Source of the DNA: Piscinibacter caeni
GTDB taxonomy: Bacteria; Pseudomonadota; Gammaproteobacteria; Burkholderiales; Burkholderiaceae_C
Direction: 5' to 3'
Length of the DNA: 64,000 nucleotides
Assembly (NCBI GenBank): GCA_003265685.1
Contig: KZ836103.1
Coordinates: forward strand, 25,138 to 89,137
Shown here: positions 34,646 to 43,261 of the stretch, piece by piece
Layout of the letters: each line of letters begins with the position of its first letter
How positions within the stretch are numbered: position 1 is the first letter of the stretch
The notes under the pieces: model-generated
What the model saw: the letters and a program-made list of their open reading frames with translations, nothing else
Databases searched by the model: none
What the model was told of the DNA's origin: nothing
Translations under genes and position numbers: made by a program

Positions 34646-35440
34646 ATGCCTGCCAACCGCGACACGCTGCGCCGCTACATCGCCGACCTGCCGGTCGGTG
34701 CGCTTCCCCGCTCGATGGCCGAGGAGGGCGAGGTCGTCAACGCGATCAATGTCGACCAGCTGCCCACCGGCCTGGTGACCGGCTCGAACCTGATCCAGTT
34801 CTCGCCCGCGGTGTCGGCGCCGGTCAAGTCCAGCGTCACGCTCTCGCTGCTGGCGGCGCAGCGCGTGGCCAGCAACGACCCGGTGGTGCTCGACCCCGAT
34901 CAATGGGTCGCGCGCCACAACACCGTGCTGCAGAACCTGAACTGGCACAACGACGGCGGCGGCAAGGTCGAGTCGGAGTTCAAGAGCATCAACGTCGCGG
35001 TGCACCAGGCGATCATCCCGTTCCTCACCGCGGCGCTGGGCGGCGCGGCGGCGGCCGGCAGCCTGATCGTCACCGCGCTGCAGCAGCTGCAGAAGATCGA
35101 CCAGGACTCGCCCTGGATCACGCTGTTCGACAAGCAGAGCCGGCGCTTCGACGTCACCGAGTACCAGTTCACCGTGGTCGAGGTGGACGAGCCGAACCGG
35201 CTGGTGCGCCTGAACATGGCCGCGGCGCGCCTGAACGCGGACTACGGCCGCACCCAGGTGCTGTTCTTCAAGCTCACCAAGGAGAAGGCCCGCTTCGAGC
35301 AGGTGAGCCAGAAGTTCTCCGCCGACATCGACCTGCTGGCCGACATGAACGGCGACCTCAAGGCGCGGCTGAGCGCGCTGACCAAGTCCTTCATCCGCGG
35401 CCTGCCCGACGAACTGCTGCTGGGCACCGGCCAGACCTGA
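34646..35440 (+). CDS. Unknown protein, first gene of the putative conflict operon
   Basis: A 264-residue protein I do not recognise. It has no signal peptide. Residues 122-146 (AIIPFLTAALGGAAAAGSLI and on) form a hydrophobic, glycine/alanine-rich helix suited to membrane insertion, flanked by amphipathic sequence. The C-terminal half is beta-rich then helical (YQFTVVEVDEPNRLVRLNMA, FEQVSQKFSADIDLLADMNG). A GAAAGGA ribosome site precedes the ATG. The subtilase-fusion gene starts 9 bases after its stop, so the two are an operon. A pore-forming or protease-activated partner role is possible but is inference. Confidence 0.7.
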   Translation: MPANRDTLRRYIADLPVGALPRSMAEEGEVVNAINVDQLPTGLVTGSNLIQFSPAVSAPVKSSVTLSLLAAQRVASNDPVVLDPDQWVARHNTVLQNLNWHNDGGGKVESEFKSINVAVHQAIIPFLTAALGGAAAAGSLIVTALQQLQKIDQDSPWITLFDKQSRRFDVTEYQFTVVEVDEPNRLVRLNMAAARLNADYGRTQVLFFKLTKEKARFEQVSQKFSADIDLLADMNGDLKARLSALTKSFIRGLPDELLLGTGQT

Positions 35441-35449
35441 GTTCGACGC

Positions 35450-38395
35450 ATGGCCTGCGTCTGGGTGGTCCTGGCCGAGGGCGACGCGGCGGCGCTGCGC
35501 GAGCGCGTGCTCGTCGGCCTGCCGCGGCTGGGCTACGACGGCTGGCTGGCGCGCTCGCGACTGCCCGATGCCGTCGCGGCGCAGCAGGCGCAGGCCGCCG
35601 CCGCCTGCCCGGTGCTGCTGGTGGTGGCCACGCCGTCGCTGCTTGGCCTGCCGGCGCTGGCCGAAGAGCTGGCGCTGGTGGCGGCGCATCCGGGCACGCG
35701 GCTGGTCGTGCGCCTGGGCGCGGCGGTCGAACTGCCGGCGCCGCTGGCCGCGCTGCCGGCGGTCGACTTCGGCGCTGTGGAGGATCTCGCCCTGGCCCGT
35801 CGCCGGCTGGCCGCCCTGCTGCCCGTGTCCGCGCCGGCGGATCCCGCGCGGGCGGCCGGGCTGCCGATCGAGAACATCGAGTGGAACGAGGGCCTGTTCA
35901 GCGAGGCGCTGCAGCAGGCGGCCCGGCGCCACGACGCGGCCGGTGCCGGCCTGCTGCTCGGCGCCTTCGAGCAGCACCTGGCACGGCGCGCCTGGCCGTA
36001 CCCGGAGACGCACGCGGTGAACGACCTGCAGGCGCTGCGCCGCGAGCGCGCCTTTGCCGCGATGCGCCGCCTCGCCGAACTGCAGCTCGCCTCCGGCAGC
36101 CGCGGCGACAAGCTGCGCCGCCTGTATGCCCAGGCGCTGATCGAGACCGGCGCGCTCGAGCAGGCGCTCGAGGTGCTGCAGTCGATCATCGACGGGGCCG
36201 ACTCGAGCCCGGACGAGATCGACGAGGCGCACGGCCTGGTCGGCCGCGTATTCAAGCAGCGCTATGTCGACACGCCGGAGGCGGCCGAGGCGCCCGGCTG
36301 GCTGCAGCGCGCGATCGCCGCCTACGGTGACGTGTTCGAGCGCAACCGCGAGCGGGTCTGGCATGCCGTCAACGCCGCCAGCTGCCTGCTGCGCGCCGAA
36401 CGCGACGGCGTGCTGCACGACGCCGGACCGCGCGCCCAGGCGATCGCGCTGGAGGTGCTGGACCGGCTCGCGCAGCGCGAGCGCGAGAAGCCGCTGGACG
36501 TGTGGGACTGCGCCTCGCGTGCCGAGGCGCTGATCGCGCTGCAGCACTATGCCGGCGCGCAAGCGGCGGTCGAGGCCTACCTGCGCCACCGCGACATGCA
36601 TGCCTTCGAGGTGTCGTCGACGCACCGCCAGTTCGACCAGCTGCTCGAGCTCGGCCGGCGCCAGCCCGGCGGCTCGATCCTGGCGCGCCTGCAGGCGGCG
36701 GTACTGCGCCACCGCACGCGGCTGGCGCCGGCCGGCGCGGCCGGCGCGGCCGACAGCGCGCGCCGCACGCTGCTGATCCGCCTGGCCGATGCGCAGTGGC
36801 AGCCGGCCGGCATCCCGGGCCTCGTGCTGCAGTCGCGCCTGGGCACGGTGGTCACCGCGCAGGGCAGCGACGCCAGCGTGCAGGCGCTGCTGGCCGATCC
36901 GAAGGTGATCTCGGTCGACCAGAGCCGCCCGGTCGCCGCGGCGCTCGACTGCGACCGCTCGCTGCCCTTCATCGGCGTGGCGGCGCAGTACAGCGCGCCG
37001 GCCGGGCCGTTCGAGGAGCGCGGCGACGCGGCGCTGGTGGCGGTGATCGACGACGGCATCGACGTGCTGCACCAGGCCTTCCGCGACGCCGCCGGGGCCT
37101 CGCGCATCGTCGGCGTGTGGGACCAGACCGCCGCGGCGGGCACGCCGCCGCCGGGCTTCGGCTACGGCCACTTCCACGACGCCGCCAGCATCGCCGCCGC
37201 GGTGGCCGCGGGGCAGTGGCCGGCCGGGCTGCCGCGCAACGACGAGGGCCATGGCACGCACGTGGCGAGCATCGCGGCCGGCCGCGCGGCCGGCGCCTTC
37301 GCGGGCGGCGTGGCGCCGCAGGCGAAGCTGCTGGTGGTGATCGCCGCTGCCTCCGGGCCGACCGGCTACTCGGGCAGCCACATCGACGCGCTGGCCTTCA
37401 TCGACCGCATGGCCGACGCGCTCGGCCTGCCGGTGGTGGTGAACCTGAGCCAGGGCATGAACGCCGGCGCGCACGACGGCAAGTCGGCGCTCGAGGTGGC
37501 CTTCGACGCCTTCGCAGAATCCGGCCGCAAGCCGGGCCGGGTGGTGGTGAAGTCGGCCGGCAACGAGCGCGACAAGGGCGGCCATGCGCTGCTCACCGTG
37601 CCCACCGACGGGCTGGATGCATTGCGCTGGCAGCGCAGCCCGGATGCCGACGCCGTCGAGCGCCTGGAGCTGTGGTGGAGCAGCGCCGACCAGCTCGCCT
37701 TCCGCCTGCGTGGCCCGGCCGCCGCGCACTGGACCGACTGGGTCGACGCGGCCCACCCGGAGCGCAGCGGCAGCCTGCCCGAGGGCGGGCCGTACCGGCT
37801 GGTCTTCACGCAGCGCCATGTGGACAACGGCGACAGCCTGCTGGCCATCGAACTCGGCAGCGAGGCCGCGCCGGCCGCGCCGGGCGAATGGGCGCTCGAG
37901 GCGCAGGGCATCGACGCGCCCGAGGGCGGCGAGGTGCATGCGTGGCTCGAGCGCAGCCCGGGCGCGCCGAGCCGCTTCCTCGACCATGCGGACGAGAACG
38001 TGACGCTCAGCATCCCGGGCACCGCGGCCAGCGTGATCGCGGTCGGCGCGGTCGAGGCGGCCAGGCCGGTGCGGGTGGGCAAGTCCTCGTCCTACGGGCC
38101 GACGCGCGACGGGCAGCGCAAGCCGCTGGTGTGCGCCCCCGGCGTCGGCGTGAAGGCCGCACGCGGCGGCACCGACGACGGCGTGATGGCCAAGGACGGC
38201 ACCAGCATGGCCGCGCCGCACGTGGCCGGCGCGATCGCGCTGCTGCTGTCGCGCTGCGCCAAGGCGGGCCGCGTGCCCAGCGCCAACCAGATCGCCGGTG
38301 CGCTGCGACAGAAGACGCAGAACTTCAACGGCCGCTGGGACCGCGGCCAGGGCTGGGGCGTGCTCGACGTCGCGGCGCTGCTGGCCGCGTTCTGA
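35450..38395 (+). CDS. TIR-like/TPR/S8 subtilase fusion protein, candidate conflict-system effector
   Basis: A 981-residue protein. Residues about 1-115 look like a TIR-type alpha/beta domain (ACVWVVLAEGDAAALRERV, CPVLLVVATPSLLG), without an obvious catalytic glutamate. Residues about 145-410 are helical repeats resembling the TRAFs-binding/TPR-S region (KLRRLYAQALIETGALEQAL, GLVGRVFKQRYVD). Residues about 525-980 are an S8 peptidase with an intact site: D534 (VAVIDDGID), H601 (EGHGTHVA), N705 (SAGNERD) and S919 (GTSMAAPHVAG). It has no signal peptide, so the protease is probably cytoplasmic. Families that join TIR-like or TPR-S sensors to effectors are proposed to be anti-phage or suicide systems; that role is inference here. 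Confidence 0.8.
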   Translation: MACVWVVLAEGDAAALRERVLVGLPRLGYDGWLARSRLPDAVAAQQAQAAAACPVLLVVATPSLLGLPALAEELALVAAHPGTRLVVRLGAAVELPAPLAALPAVDFGAVEDLALARRRLAALLPVSAPADPARAAGLPIENIEWNEGLFSEALQQAARRHDAAGAGLLLGAFEQHLARRAWPYPETHAVNDLQALRRERAFAAMRRLAELQLASGSRGDKLRRLYAQALIETGALEQALEVLQSIIDGADSSPDEIDEAHGLVGRVFKQRYVDTPEAAEAPGWLQRAIAAYGDVFERNRERVWHAVNAASCLLRAERDGVLHDAGPRAQAIALEVLDRLAQREREKPLDVWDCASRAEALIALQHYAGAQAAVEAYLRHRDMHAFEVSSTHRQFDQLLELGRRQPGGSILARLQAAVLRHRTRLAPAGAAGAADSARRTLLIRLADAQWQPAGIPGLVLQSRLGTVVTAQGSDASVQALLADPKVISVDQSRPVAAALDCDRSLPFIGVAAQYSAPAGPFEERGDAALVAVIDDGIDVLHQAFRDAAGASRIVGVWDQTAAAGTPPPGFGYGHFHDAASIAAAVAAGQWPAGLPRNDEGHGTHVASIAAGRAAGAFAGGVAPQAKLLVVIAAASGPTGYSGSHIDALAFIDRMADALGLPVVVNLSQGMNAGAHDGKSALEVAFDAFAESGRKPGRVVVKSAGNERDKGGHALLTVPTDGLDALRWQRSPDADAVERLELWWSSADQLAFRLRGPAAAHWTDWVDAAHPERSGSLPEGGPYRLVFTQRHVDNGDSLLAIELGSEAAPAAPGEWALEAQGIDAPEGGEVHAWLERSPGAPSRFLDHADENVTLSIPGTAASVIAVGAVEAARPVRVGKSSSYGPTRDGQRKPLVCAPGVGVKAARGGTDDGVMAKDGTSMAAPHVAGAIALLLSRCAKAGRVPSANQIAGALRQKTQNFNGRWDRGQGWGVLDVAALLAAF

Positions 38396-38601
38396 CACGA
38401 CTTCGCTTTCAATCGCATAGATCGTGCGGCTCTTGTCGGCCACTTGCTGACGTTGGCGACCGGCAGGTCTATGGAACTTCAATATGCTCGTTGTCTGTTC
38501 CACATTCGCTACGCCAGGGGGTAGGGCTTTCGAATCCCTTGGCCGTGCCCTGGGGACAAAGTCGTCGAGCGACGTCGCCCCGGGCTGAGTGCTAGGAAGC
38601 C

Positions 38602-40302
38602 CTATCTCAGTATTGACGAGATGTCCTTCAACGCCGTGCGCAGTCGGCCGGCCAGGAAGTCGATGTGCTGGCGGGGCGTCCCGTACTCCTTGAGGAGGTC
38701 TTGGCGGACCTGCGCCGCTCCCGCGCCACCAGCATGAGCGGCCAATCTTGTGCGGAAGAACTGAAGGTCGCCAAGCGGCTTCACAAGTGCATCTGCCTGA
38801 TCTAGATCAGTGCCTCCTGCAACTAAGGCTTCCCGTAGCCACTTGATAGAGCCCATCGTGGGCTCGCCCTTGGCGCCGGCGGCGACAGCAATCTTTTTCA
38901 GCTCATCCTTGATGAGGCTTTCGTTGATGACCTTGTTCATATCGATCAGCGTGTCGTCCCAGATCTTGTTGGAAGCGGTCAGCGGATAGTGGAGTTGCTC
39001 GACAAGTGATGGCTGCTTCAGCTGGAACCAAAGATGGTTGTTCCGTGAGAGTTCTCTGAGCGTCGACTTCAGGGCGTCAAGGTTATCGGGCGTGACATTC
39101 CAACTGCCCTCGAAATCTGTCTTGAACGACCGATCAGATATGGTGCCCTTCGGCGCCTCGTTGAACGCTTTCCAGTAGCGCTGTTCAGCGATGGGCAAGT
39201 AGCCCAGGTATCGTATGTACGTGTGCACCTGGCCCGCAGCGTTGACATCGTAGCTCTGCAGGGACCAAGCGTGCCGGCATGTGATAGACCGGTGCTTAAG
39301 TTGGTACTTGTCCGGGTCGGCTTTGTAGCGGTCCAGCACATCGGGCCGAAAGAACACTGGCGACGTCTGGAAGGGTAACGGCGAGTCCTTCTGAAAGTAC
39401 GAGGCCTGGGCGTCAGGAGAACTGCTGCACTCGACGACTTTCCCGTTCTTCCAGTCGAGGATAGTGAAGGTCTCGTACTCCTTCGGAGCAGCTTCGACCG
39501 AGGCTTCGGCTATCCCGCGCTCTTGCGCCGTCTGGTCAGGGCCCATGAAATAGACGCCTCTGGCGTAGCCCCCGGCCCCGCTCATCCCGCAGCGATAGAT
39601 GACCCCAGCCTTCGGATCACCGACCTCCTCACCGTCCGCTCGCTCCGATGCTGACAGTCCTGCCGGTATCGGTATGGCGTCGAACATCTGGACCAAAGAC
39701 GTTCCACTGGCAGACATGTGTCGTTGAAGGAGGTCGTAGTCCACCCAGACCAAGTGCGCCGATGCACCGTGCTCGCAGTTTCCCGCGCGCTCGACCCCTG
39801 CGAATGCCACAACCTCACCGCTCTCATCGAACCTGCACCACGCCTGCTTCTCTTCGAGCCAATGCAGGCCATGCGCCAGCGCCAGCTCCTGTGAGAGCTC
39901 GAAGTACGTGCGCCCTTCAAGCCTAGCGTCAAACACCCGGGCAAATACTAGCTGGGCCGCCCCGATCAAAGGTGCAGGTTGTCTCTCTCGCCAAGGATGG
40001 ACCATCTCGACTTGGGCAGGCTGGCCGCCCCCTGTGACCAGCGAGCAGCTGGGAGCGTCGTACGGATTTCCCTCCCAATCAACGATGCCCTGCAGGTCGC
40101 CGGCGAGCTTCGACGTCTCGACCAGCACCGAGTGCACAAGGATGGAGGTCATCCCATGCGTGGCCGACGCGTAGAGGGCGATCCGACCGCTTCGCTGCTG
40201 TCCTTTCAGAAGTGCGATCAAGTCGTCGTTTTGGGCAGCAGTGCCGGTGGCAGTTTGTTCCTCGGCCGTGCGGGTCAGGCGCAGCAGGTCATCAGCGTTC
40301 AT
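38602..40302 (-). CDS. Unknown protein with C-terminal HEPN-like motif, lower GC
   Basis: A 566-residue protein of unrecognised family. No membrane segments or signal peptide are seen. Near the C-terminus FFRTRLAAHAGG contains R517-x5-H523, the RX4-6H pattern of HEPN ribonucleases, in a helical context. The N-terminal 250 residues are beta-rich. Base use is visibly lower in GC than all neighbours, with many A/T-ending codons, which points to recent acquisition. It converges on the subtilase-fusion gene across 206 bases. The ATG at 40302 was preferred over a TTG three codons upstream. A defence function is inference. Confidence 0.7.
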   Translation of the reverse strand: MNADDLLRLTRTAEEQTATGTAAQNDDLIALLKGQQRSGRIALYASATHGMTSILVHSVLVETSKLAGDLQGIVDWEGNPYDAPSCSLVTGGGQPAQVEMVHPWRERQPAPLIGAAQLVFARVFDARLEGRTYFELSQELALAHGLHWLEEKQAWCRFDESGEVVAFAGVERAGNCEHGASAHLVWVDYDLLQRHMSASGTSLVQMFDAIPIPAGLSASERADGEEVGDPKAGVIYRCGMSGAGGYARGVYFMGPDQTAQERGIAEASVEAAPKEYETFTILDWKNGKVVECSSSPDAQASYFQKDSPLPFQTSPVFFRPDVLDRYKADPDKYQLKHRSITCRHAWSLQSYDVNAAGQVHTYIRYLGYLPIAEQRYWKAFNEAPKGTISDRSFKTDFEGSWNVTPDNLDALKSTLRELSRNNHLWFQLKQPSLVEQLHYPLTASNKIWDDTLIDMNKVINESLIKDELKKIAVAAGAKGEPTMGSIKWLREALVAGGTDLDQADALVKPLGDLQFFRTRLAAHAGGAGAAQVRQDLLKEYGTPRQHIDFLAGRLRTALKDISSILR

Positions 40303-40474
40303 ACAGCGCAAATTTAGCCGGGTGGACGGCCGGTTGGCTGCGCCACCTGCATCTCATGCCGAAGATGGGCGCCCGCTTTCCGGCGTTGATGTGCGACTGT
40401 CCGACTTCCGCAACGGGTCGACTGCTGCCTACCGGATTTGTGTGATTGAGAGCAAATCCGTATGAGCCCGCCGC

Positions 40475-41179
40475 TCAGGCCAGCACCGGCGTGGCGCCGA
40501 CCAGCGCGCCGTAGCGGAAACCGACCCAGGCGTGCTCGCGCATCAGCATCTCGACACGCGCCGACTCGCGCCGCTCCAGCGCGTCGACCACCAGCTGGTG
40601 CTGCAGCTGCGCGATGCGCAGCTTCTCGTACTCGGCCGGCAGCGCGGCACGGTCGAGCGCGATCGAGTCGGCCGAGGCGAAGGGCAGGTGGTTGTTGCGC
40701 GCGATCGCGTCGGCGATCACGCGGCTCTCGTGGGCGTCGACCAGCGCGTCGTGGAAGCGCTTGTTCAGGCGGCTCCAGCGCGCCACGTCGGCGTCCTCCA
40801 GATGCCCCTTGGCGAGCACCGCGGCGCCCTCGGCCAGGCACTCGTGCAGCACCGTGCGCAGCGCGTCGTCGAGGCCACGCTCGGCCAGCAGGCGCGCCGC
40901 CAGGCCCTCGAGCGTGCCGCGCACCTCGATGGCGGCGCGCACGTCGGCCTCCGAGAAGCGCCGCACCACGTAGCCGCGCTTGCCGGCCTTGGAGAGCAGC
41001 CCCTCCTGCTCGAGCGCGCGGAAGGCCAGCCGCACCGGCGTGCGCGAGACGCCCAGCGACTGCGCCACCGGGATCTCCGCCACCCGCTCGCCGGCCGGCA
41101 GCCGGCCGCCGACGATGAGCTGCCGCAGCGTCGCGACGACGCTGGTGGTTTCCGTGCCGGATGGCTCGATTGGATCCAT
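40475..41179 (-). CDS. vanR: GntR/FadR-family repressor of the vanillate operon
   Basis: A 234-residue GntR regulator: winged helix (LGVSRTPVRLAFRALEQEG) and a C-terminal FCD ligand domain with metal-type histidines (NKRFHDALVDAHESR). It is divergent from vanAB, as VanR usually is. VanR represses the vanillate genes until vanillate binds. Its own start codon lies inside one of the two operator copies, so it probably represses itself. Confidence 0.9.
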   Translation of the reverse strand: MDPIEPSGTETTSVVATLRQLIVGGRLPAGERVAEIPVAQSLGVSRTPVRLAFRALEQEGLLSKAGKRGYVVRRFSEADVRAAIEVRGTLEGLAARLLAERGLDDALRTVLHECLAEGAAVLAKGHLEDADVARWSRLNKRFHDALVDAHESRVIADAIARNNHLPFASADSIALDRAALPAEYEKLRIAQLQHQLVVDALERRESARVEMLMREHAWVGFRYGALVGATPVLA

Positions 41180-41180
41180 T
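41169..41180. promoter_or_regulatory. VanR operator copy 1
   Basis: ATTGGATCCATT differs at one position from the perfect palindrome ATTGGATCCAAT. It covers the vanR start codon (41177-41179). The consensus is the VanR operator known from Caulobacter. Confidence 0.75.
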
Positions 41181-41220
41181 GAAGCCTGATGGTTGCGCTT
41201 GAATGCCAGTTTGTCGCACA

Positions 41221-41232
41221 ATTGGATCCAAT
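41221..41232. promoter_or_regulatory. VanR operator copy 2
   Basis: ATTGGATCCAAT is a perfect 12-base palindrome 22 bases upstream of the vanA start, identical to the VanR operator described in Caulobacter crescentus. Together with copy 1, 52 bases away, it allows one repressor to shut both divergent promoters. Confidence 0.85.
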
Positions 41233-41254
41233 CGACAAGCCCTGGAGACTCGAC

Positions 41255-42286
41255 ATGTTCCCCAAGAACGCCTGGTACGTGGCCTGCATGCCGCAGGAGA
41301 TCGACGAGAAGCCGCTCGGACGGCGCGTCTGCGGCGAGCCGATCGTGTTCTTCCGCGGCCCGGAGAACCAGGCGGTGGGGCTGGAGGACTGGTGCCCGCA
41401 CCGCGGCGCCCCGCTCTCGCTCGGCCAGGTGGTCGAGGGCAAGCTGGTGTGCGGCTACCACGGCCTGGAGATGGGCTGCGAGGGCAAGGTGGTGGCGATG
41501 CCGGGCCAGCGGGTGCGTGGCTTCCCGTCGGTGCGCAGCTACCCGGTGATCGAGCGCTACGGCTTCGTCTGGGTCTGGCCGGGTGATGCCGCCAAGGCCG
41601 ACCCCGCCCTGCTGCCGCACCTGGCCTGGGCCGAAGACCCGGCGTGGGCCTATGGCGGCGGCATGTACCACGTGAAGTGCGACTACCGCCTGATGATCGA
41701 CAACCTGATGGACCTGACGCACGAGAAGTACGTGCATGCCACCAGCATCGGCCAGAAGGAACTCGACGAGGTGGTGCCGCAGACCGTGACCGAAGGCGAC
41801 CTCGTCATCACCAAGCGCGAGATGCCCGGCGTGAAGGCACCGCCCTTCTGGGCCACCGCGATGCGCGGAAACGGGCTGGACGGCGAGGCCACGGTGGACC
41901 GCTGGCAGCGCTGCCGCTTCATGCCGCCCTCCAGCGTGATGATCGACGTCGGCGTCGCGCTGGCCGGGCAGGGCGGATTCGATGCGCCGGCGCCGGCGAA
42001 GACCTCGGGCATCGTGGTGGACCTGATCACCCCCGAGACCGAGACCTCGATCTGGTACTTCTGGGGCCTGGCGCGCAACTTCCGCCCCGAGGACAAGGCG
42101 CTCACCGCCTCGATCCGCGAGGCGCAGGGCAAGGTGTTCCTGGAGGACCTGGAGATGCTCGAGGCCCAGCAGCGCAACCTGAGCGCGCAGCCCGAGCGCA
42201 AGCTGCTGTCGCTGAACACCGACCTCGGCGGCGTGCAGGCGCGCCGCATCATCGAGCGCCTGGTGGCGCAGGAGCAGGCCTCGTGA
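41255..42286 (+). CDS. vanA: Vanillate O-demethylase oxygenase subunit
   Basis: A 343-residue Rieske non-heme iron oxygenase. The Rieske cluster ligands are C47, H49, C66 and H69 (WCPHRGAPL, VCGYHGLEM). The mononuclear iron region NLMDLTHEKYVHAT follows. With VanB it removes the methyl group of vanillate to give protocatechuate and formaldehyde. The ATG at 41255 follows a CTGGAGA site. Its stop overlaps the vanB start. Confidence 0.92.
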   Translation: MFPKNAWYVACMPQEIDEKPLGRRVCGEPIVFFRGPENQAVGLEDWCPHRGAPLSLGQVVEGKLVCGYHGLEMGCEGKVVAMPGQRVRGFPSVRSYPVIERYGFVWVWPGDAAKADPALLPHLAWAEDPAWAYGGGMYHVKCDYRLMIDNLMDLTHEKYVHATSIGQKELDEVVPQTVTEGDLVITKREMPGVKAPPFWATAMRGNGLDGEATVDRWQRCRFMPPSSVMIDVGVALAGQGGFDAPAPAKTSGIVVDLITPETETSIWYFWGLARNFRPEDKALTASIREAQGKVFLEDLEMLEAQQRNLSAQPERKLLSLNTDLGGVQARRIIERLVAQEQAS

Positions 42287-43248
42287 GCGGCGCGACGCTC
42301 GCGGTGCGCGTGGCGCGCAAGGCGGTCGAGGCCGAGGGCATCTGCAGCTTCGAGCTGGTGGCGCTCGATGGGGCACCGCTGCCGGCGTTCTCGGCCGGCT
42401 CGCATGTCGACGTGCAGGTTCCCGGCGGGCTGACGCGCCAGTACTCGCTGTGCAACGACCCGAAGGAAACCCACCGCTACCAGATCGCCGTGCTGCGCGA
42501 CGCCGCCTCGCGCGGCGGCTCGGTGGCGATGCACGACGCGGTGCACGAAGGCGACACGCTCACGATCAGCACGCCGAAGAACCATTTCGCGCTGGCGCAC
42601 GAGGCGAAGAGCCACCTGCTGCTGGCCGGCGGCATCGGCATCACGCCGCTGCTGTGCATGGCCGAACGGCTGGCCAACACGGGCGCCGCGTTCGAGATGC
42701 ACTACTGCACCCGCTCGCGCGCGCGCACCGCGTTCGTCGAGCGCATTGGGGCCTCGTCCTTCGCCGGCAGGGTGCACTACCACTTCGACGACGGCGCCTC
42801 GGTGCAGAAGCTGGACATCCCGGCGCTGCTGGAGCAGCCGCAGTCCGGCCGCCACCTCTACGTCTGCGGGCCCAAGGGCTTCATGGACGTGGTGCTCGCC
42901 ACCGCGCGCGCCGCCGGCTGGCCCGAGGCGCAACTGCACTACGAGTTCTTCGGCGCCGAGGTGGCGCAGAAGGCGGACGACGGCTCGTTCGAGGTGCTGC
43001 TGGCCAGCTCCGGCCGCATCGTGGTCGTGCCGCCCGACCGCACCATCGTGCAGGCGCTGGCCGCCGAGGGCATCGCGGTGGCCACCTCCTGCGAGCAGGG
43101 TGTCTGCGGCACCTGCCTGACGCGCGTGATCGAGGGCACGCCCGACCACCGCGACATGTACCTCACGCCCGAGGAGCAGGCCGCCGGCGACCAGATGCTG
43201 GTGTGCTGCTCGCGCGCGTCCTCGGCGCGGCTGGTGCTGGACCTCTGA
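42283..43248 (+). CDS. vanB: Vanillate O-demethylase reductase subunit
   Basis: A 321-residue class IA oxygenase reductase: FMN/NAD(P)H domain (RQYSLCNDPKETHRYQIAV, LLLAGGIGITPLL) and a C-terminal plant-type [2Fe-2S] ferredoxin (SCEQGVCGTC and a distal VCCS). It passes electrons to VanA. It starts with GTG at 42283, overlapping the vanA stop by 4 bases (GTGA), so subunits are made together. Confidence 0.92.
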   Translation: MSGATLAVRVARKAVEAEGICSFELVALDGAPLPAFSAGSHVDVQVPGGLTRQYSLCNDPKETHRYQIAVLRDAASRGGSVAMHDAVHEGDTLTISTPKNHFALAHEAKSHLLLAGGIGITPLLCMAERLANTGAAFEMHYCTRSRARTAFVERIGASSFAGRVHYHFDDGASVQKLDIPALLEQPQSGRHLYVCGPKGFMDVVLATARAAGWPEAQLHYEFFGAEVAQKADDGSFEVLLASSGRIVVVPPDRTIVQALAAEGIAVATSCEQGVCGTCLTRVIEGTPDHRDMYLTPEEQAAGDQMLVCCSRASSARLVLDL

Positions 43249-43261
43249 GGGCCGTCCGGGC

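Noticed and set aside
34526-38503. Very long open frame on the minus strand opposite the subtilase-fusion gene
   Set aside because: High GC keeps the mirror frame open. It is low-complexity (Arg/Gly/Ala/Gln-rich) with no domain, while the plus strand encodes an intact protease.
38523-38541. tRNA T-arm-like string (TAGGGCTTTCGAATCCCTT) near the end of the putative defence island
   Set aside because: It resembles an attachment-site tRNA end, but no acceptor stem, anticodon arm or CCA can be built around it, and no integrase is present.
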